Part shown: in pieces, positions 7,163 through 9,710 of the stretch
Position numbering within the stretch: the stretch's first letter is position 1
Layout of the letters: each line of letters opens with the position of its first letter
NCBI GenBank assembly: GCA_903938205.1
Contig: CAJACJ010000391.1
Coordinates: 1-9,710 of the forward strand
From: an uncultured bacterium
Lineage (GTDB): Bacteria > Planctomycetota > Phycisphaerae > Phycisphaerales > SM1A02
Direction of reading: 5' to 3'
DNA length: 9,710 nucleotides
Position numbers and translations under genes: made by a program
The notes under the pieces: generated by a model
The model's input: only the letters and a program-made list of their open reading frames with translations
The model's database searches: none
Told to the model about the DNA's origin: nothing

Positions 7163-7264
7163 GTCTCGCAGTGCGTTCAGCAAACGCAGCAATAGGCGCC
7201 TTTCTCTATCACGCATCACACAAAAGCGCACACAATCACTGGACAAATCACTACTCTTTTAGCA
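7163..7264. other. Intergenic gap with a small hairpin
   Basis: The longest gene-free stretch in the window. It contains one 6-base inverted repeat, TGCGTT (7172-7177) and AACGCA (7183-7188) around a 5-base loop. No T-run follows, so it is not a convincing intrinsic terminator. The second half is C/A-rich with no coding potential, and no -35/-10 pair near consensus is evident before plsY. The gap suggests that the upstream operon may end here and plsY may have its own promoter, but this is by spacing only. Confidence 0.3.
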
Positions 7265-8011
7265 ATGGAATTCTTCGCCATGCAAATGAATACACACATT
7301 AATTTGCAAGTCATTATTGAAGTCGTCGCCGCTTTCTTATGCGGCAGCATTCCATTTGGCGTATTGATTGCCAAATCAAAAGGCGTAGATTTGCGCACGG
7401 TTGGCAGCGGCAATGTGGGCGCAACCAATGTTGGACGCGCGCTGGGTCGCAAGTGGGGCTTCACATGCTTCGCTCTCGACGCGCTCAAGGGCGCGTTGCC
7501 CGTGTTGATCATCGGGCAAATCAGCGGAGTGCTTGGTCGTCAAGTCAACACCATTTCACCCACCGCGTTGATCGTGTGGATTGTCATCGCGATCGCCGCG
7601 ATCGCGGGACATATTTTTTCGCCGTGGCTGAAGTTCAAAGGCGGCAAAGGTGTTGCCACGGGCTTCGGCGCGTTGGTGGCCATGTGGCCGGTGCTCACAT
7701 TTCCAATGCTCATCGCGCTGATCGTGTGGATCGCGTGCATGAAACTTTCACGCATCGTCAGCCTTTCAAGTTTGATCGCCGCGTCCACCCTGCCCATCAG
7801 CGCCATCTTCATTCTTCCGTGGGGCACACCCACACAAAGTTCCGCGCCGCTTGAAGCAACCACAGGCACGCCGTTTCCAGCGGTCGTGGCCTGCGCGCTT
7901 ATTGCCGCGTTGGTGTTCATCACGCACCGCGCCAACATAAAACGCCTTATTTCAGGTACGGAATCACGCGTCGGTCAAAAGCCAAAGCCGTCCGATACGA
8001 TCCCTTTGTGA
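7265..8011 (+). CDS. plsY: Glycerol-3-phosphate acyltransferase PlsY (acyl-phosphate dependent)
   Basis: Inner-membrane enzyme that moves the acyl group from acyl-phosphate (made by PlsX) to glycerol 3-phosphate, the first step of phospholipid synthesis. All three family motifs are present: GSGNVGATNVGR (47-58), GHIFSPWLKFKGGKGVAT (115-132) and THRANIKRLISGTE (220-233). Hydrophobic segments fall near residues 16-37, 65-88, 100-118, 134-158, 163-186 and 205-220. At 248 residues it is longer than the usual 190-215; the excess is a Pro/Thr-rich loop (186-205) and a polar C-terminal tail (234-248). The ATG at 7265 is the longest start; ATGs at 7280 and 7286 are also plausible, and none has a clear Shine-Dalgarno motif. 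Its TGA overlaps the purB GTG by 4 bases. Confidence 0.95.
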   Translation: MEFFAMQMNTHINLQVIIEVVAAFLCGSIPFGVLIAKSKGVDLRTVGSGNVGATNVGRALGRKWGFTCFALDALKGALPVLIIGQISGVLGRQVNTISPTALIVWIVIAIAAIAGHIFSPWLKFKGGKGVATGFGALVAMWPVLTFPMLIALIVWIACMKLSRIVSLSSLIAASTLPISAIFILPWGTPTQSSAPLEATTGTPFPAVVACALIAALVFITHRANIKRLISGTESRVGQKPKPSDTIPL

Positions 8012-9459
8012 CTTCCACTACCACACAATCGAATTCAAATGATGTGTGGCAGAGCGCGCTCTCCACACGATTCGCCTCTACTGAAATGCAGCAACTCTGG
8101 TCTGATTCTCGGCGCGCGCAATTGTGGCGCGGCGTGTGGCTGGCCGTGGCGCAAGCACAACAAGAACTTGGCGTGAATATTCCGCAAGCCGCCATTGATG
8201 GCATGCGCGCAAATATCAACACAACTGATTTTGCCGCGGTGGCCAAACATGAGAAGCGACTTCGCCATGATGTCATGGCGCACGTGCACGCGTTTGGCGA
8301 ATCTGCGCCCGCCGCGCAAGGATTCATTCATTTGGGAATGACCAGTCAAGATGTGGTCTGCAACGCCGACGCGCTCATTTTGCGCGATGCTCTTCAACTA
8401 ATCGCCAACAAGTTTGCGCGCGTCATCGATCGCATCGCCACGTTCGCCGCGAAGCAGCGCGACCTTGCTTGCCTGGGCTTCACGCACTTTCAACCTGCGC
8501 AACCGCTCACGCTTGGAAAGCGCGCGACGTTGTGGGGCCAAGATTTCGCCATCGCTCTTGAAGACATTGAACTACGGCTTGCGGGCGTCAAGTTGAAAGG
8601 ATTGCGCGGCGCCACCGGCACGCAATTTTCCTTCTTGGCGCTGCTGGGCGATACCGCCAAAGTGGAGCAACTTGAAGCCAAATTCTGCGGCTTTTTGAAA
8701 TGGAACCCCGACGCAGTTTGGAATGTCTGCGGACAAACTTCGCCGCGCGTGTTCGAAGCCACCGTGCTCAACGCGTTGGCCGTTGGCGCGTGCGCTATTC
8801 ATAAATGTTGCAACGACATTCGCCTGCTGGCCAACTTGCGCGAGGTGGAGGAGCCGTTTGAAAAAGATCAAATTGGTTCCAGCGCCATGCCGTACAAAAG
8901 AAATCCAATGCGATGTGAGCGCGCCACAGGCTTGGCACGTTTTGTGATCGGCCTTGCACCTGTGGCTATGGCTACCGCTAGCGAGCAGTGGCTTGAGCGC
9001 ACACTTGATGACTCCAGCGCGCGGCGACTTTCGCTGCCCGAGGCGTTTCTTGCTCTTGATGGCGCGCTTGATGTGATGACCAATGTGCTTGGCGGACTTG
9101 TGGTGAATGAAAGCGTGATCACCAATCGATTGCAGAACGAACTTCCATTTGTGGCGACCGAAGATATTTTAATCGCCGCAGTGCGCGCCGGCGTGGACCG
9201 CGAAAAAGCGCACAACGCAATCCGCAGCCACGCGCTTGCCGCCGCCGAGCGCGTGAAACTTGGACAGCCCAACGATCTTGCAGCGCGACTATCCACTGAC
9301 CCACTCTTTACCAAAGTCAATATTGAAAGCGCCCTTGACGCCAAACGACTCACCGGTCGTAGCGGCGAACAGACCGATCGATGGATCTCTGTGGTCGCCG
9401 CGCCCATTCGAAAAAGATTTTCCGCCACACTGGCGCAAGAACCTGCGTTGAAAGTGTGA
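8008..9459 (+). CDS. purB: Adenylosuccinate lyase, eukaryote-like type
   Basis: Cleaves SAICAR to AICAR and adenylosuccinate to AMP plus fumarate in purine synthesis; a cytoplasmic homotetramer of the fumarase/aspartase superfamily. The 483 residues hold KRLRHDVMAHVHAFG (83-97), IHLGMTSQDV (107-116), LGFTHFQPAQ (157-166) with His160 as the likely general acid, KGLRGATGTQ (197-206), and the superfamily signature loop GSSAMPYKRNPMRCER (290-305) with a catalytic Ser at 291 or 292. Length and motif wording resemble human ADSL (484 residues) more than B. subtilis PurB (about 430) or E. coli PurB, judged from memory. The GTG at 8008 overlaps the plsY stop as GTGA; no in-frame ATG exists before the conserved WQSALSTRFAS, so a GTG start is required (a second GTG at 8044 is less likely). 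No Shine-Dalgarno motif is seen. Confidence 0.96.
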   Translation: MTSTTTQSNSNDVWQSALSTRFASTEMQQLWSDSRRAQLWRGVWLAVAQAQQELGVNIPQAAIDGMRANINTTDFAAVAKHEKRLRHDVMAHVHAFGESAPAAQGFIHLGMTSQDVVCNADALILRDALQLIANKFARVIDRIATFAAKQRDLACLGFTHFQPAQPLTLGKRATLWGQDFAIALEDIELRLAGVKLKGLRGATGTQFSFLALLGDTAKVEQLEAKFCGFLKWNPDAVWNVCGQTSPRVFEATVLNALAVGACAIHKCCNDIRLLANLREVEEPFEKDQIGSSAMPYKRNPMRCERATGLARFVIGLAPVAMATASEQWLERTLDDSSARRLSLPEAFLALDGALDVMTNVLGGLVVNESVITNRLQNELPFVATEDILIAAVRAGVDREKAHNAIRSHALAAAERVKLGQPNDLAARLSTDPLFTKVNIESALDAKRLTGRSGEQTDRWISVVAAPIRKRFSATLAQEPALKV

Positions 9460-9484
9460 CCAGCCGTTCTTGATCCAAATACAC

Positions 9485-9490
9485 AAGGAA
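9485..9490 (+). promoter_or_regulatory. Shine-Dalgarno AAGGAA
   Basis: AAGGAA lies 5 bases before the ATG at 9496 and is the clearest ribosome-binding site on the plus strand. It lies in the 36-base gap after purB and fixes the start of the isochorismatase-family gene. The gap shows no hairpin, so read-through from purB is likely. Confidence 0.6.
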
Positions 9491-9495
9491 TTCAC

Positions 9496-9710
9496 ATGCC
9501 CATTGCCCGACTTCGAACCGCCGACTGCGCACTTCTAGTCATTGATATTCAAACCAAGTTTGCAAAGCACATTGCCAAATGGGATTGCGTGGTCGCCAAC
9601 AGCGCCATTTTGGTGCAAATGGCAAACACGCTAGAAATTCCAGTGATTGTGACCGAGCAAAGCCCGCAAAGCCTGGGCGCAACTACTCCAGAAATCACAC
9701 AGCACCTGTC
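9496..9710 (+). CDS. Isochorismatase-family cysteine hydrolase, C-terminus cut by window edge
   Basis: Only the first 71 residues are visible. They match the start of the isochorismatase/nicotinamidase-like hydrolase fold: a first strand ALLVIDIQTKF (12-22) whose Asp17 corresponds to the family's catalytic Asp, then helix DCVVANSAILVQMANTL (29-45) and strand IPVIVTEQSPQSLGAT (47-62), the segment after which the catalytic Lys and later Cys should follow. The TEQ-P-SLG wording is like the YcaC/ISOC-domain subgroup that has no settled substrate, rather than PncA or EntB. The ATG at 9496 is supported by AAGGAA just upstream. The Lys and nucleophilic Cys lie outside the window, so activity cannot be judged. 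Confidence 0.85.
   Translation, partial: MPIARLRTADCALLVIDIQTKFAKHIAKWDCVVANSAILVQMANTLEIPVIVTEQSPQSLGATTPEITQHL

Noticed and set aside
7172..7188. Inverted repeat after the GT9 gene as an intrinsic terminator
   Set aside because: The stem is only 6 bases and no T-run follows on either strand at the right place.
7589..7605. Two nearby GCGATCGC octamers (HIP1-like palindrome) in plsY
   Set aside because: They fall in codons for an Ile/Ala-rich membrane segment (ATC GCG ATC GCC GCG ATC GCG), so coding bias explains them; I see no excess elsewhere in the window.
1..9710. tRNA or rRNA genes, CRISPR arrays, transposase genes, toxin-antitoxin or phage-defence modules
   Set aside because: Nearly every base is covered by recognised housekeeping genes, no direct repeat arrays were seen, and the gaps are too short or featureless.

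Overview
The window looks like an ordinary stretch of bacterial chromosome of moderate to high GC content. It is packed with housekeeping genes and has no visible mobile element, CRISPR array, RNA gene or phage gene. A class II lysyl-tRNA synthetase, a PlsY acyltransferase, a heptose-bisphosphate-phosphatase-like enzyme and a family 9 (heptosyltransferase-like) glycosyltransferase together point to a bacterium with an LPS-type outer membrane. Sparse Shine-Dalgarno sequences and the gene content would suit Planctomycetota or relatives, but that placement is inference; no phylogenetic marker was compared.

Layout: two divergent gene blocks start from a short intergenic region near 4016-4095. The minus-strand block reads leftwards: lysS (4015-2420), a secreted transglutaminase-like protein (2420-789), then an NAD(P)H-hydrate dehydratase gene (nnrD) that runs off the left edge. 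These three overlap end to start, so they are probably one operon. The plus-strand block reads rightwards: 6-phosphofructokinase (4096-5250), a GmhB-like HAD phosphatase (5247-6104) and a GT9 glycosyltransferase (6107-7162), all overlapping or nearly touching. After a 102-base gap come plsY (7265-8011), purB (8008-9459, overlapping plsY by 4 bases) and, 36 bases further on, an isochorismatase-family hydrolase cut by the right edge.

How the genes work together: the GmhB-like phosphatase and the GT9 enzyme plausibly act in making and transferring heptose (or another sugar) to lipopolysaccharide, and pfk supplies central sugar-phosphate metabolism next to them. PlsY makes lysophosphatidic acid for membrane lipids, PurB acts in purine synthesis, and NnrD repairs damaged NAD(P)H. 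The grouping looks like housekeeping genes sharing transcripts, not a dedicated pathway.

I found no convincing undescribed system. The better leads are protein-level oddities: a GmhB-like phosphatase with a degraded zinc site and an unrecognised C-terminal extension of about 95 residues; a LysRS with a Pro-His replacing the usual Asn-containing lysine-site motif; a phosphofructokinase with a mixed ATP/PPi signature; an adenylosuccinate lyase of the animal/eukaryote-like type; and a large unrecognised N-terminal region on the secreted transglutaminase. Three of the tight gene junctions also share the same GTGA stop/start overlap.
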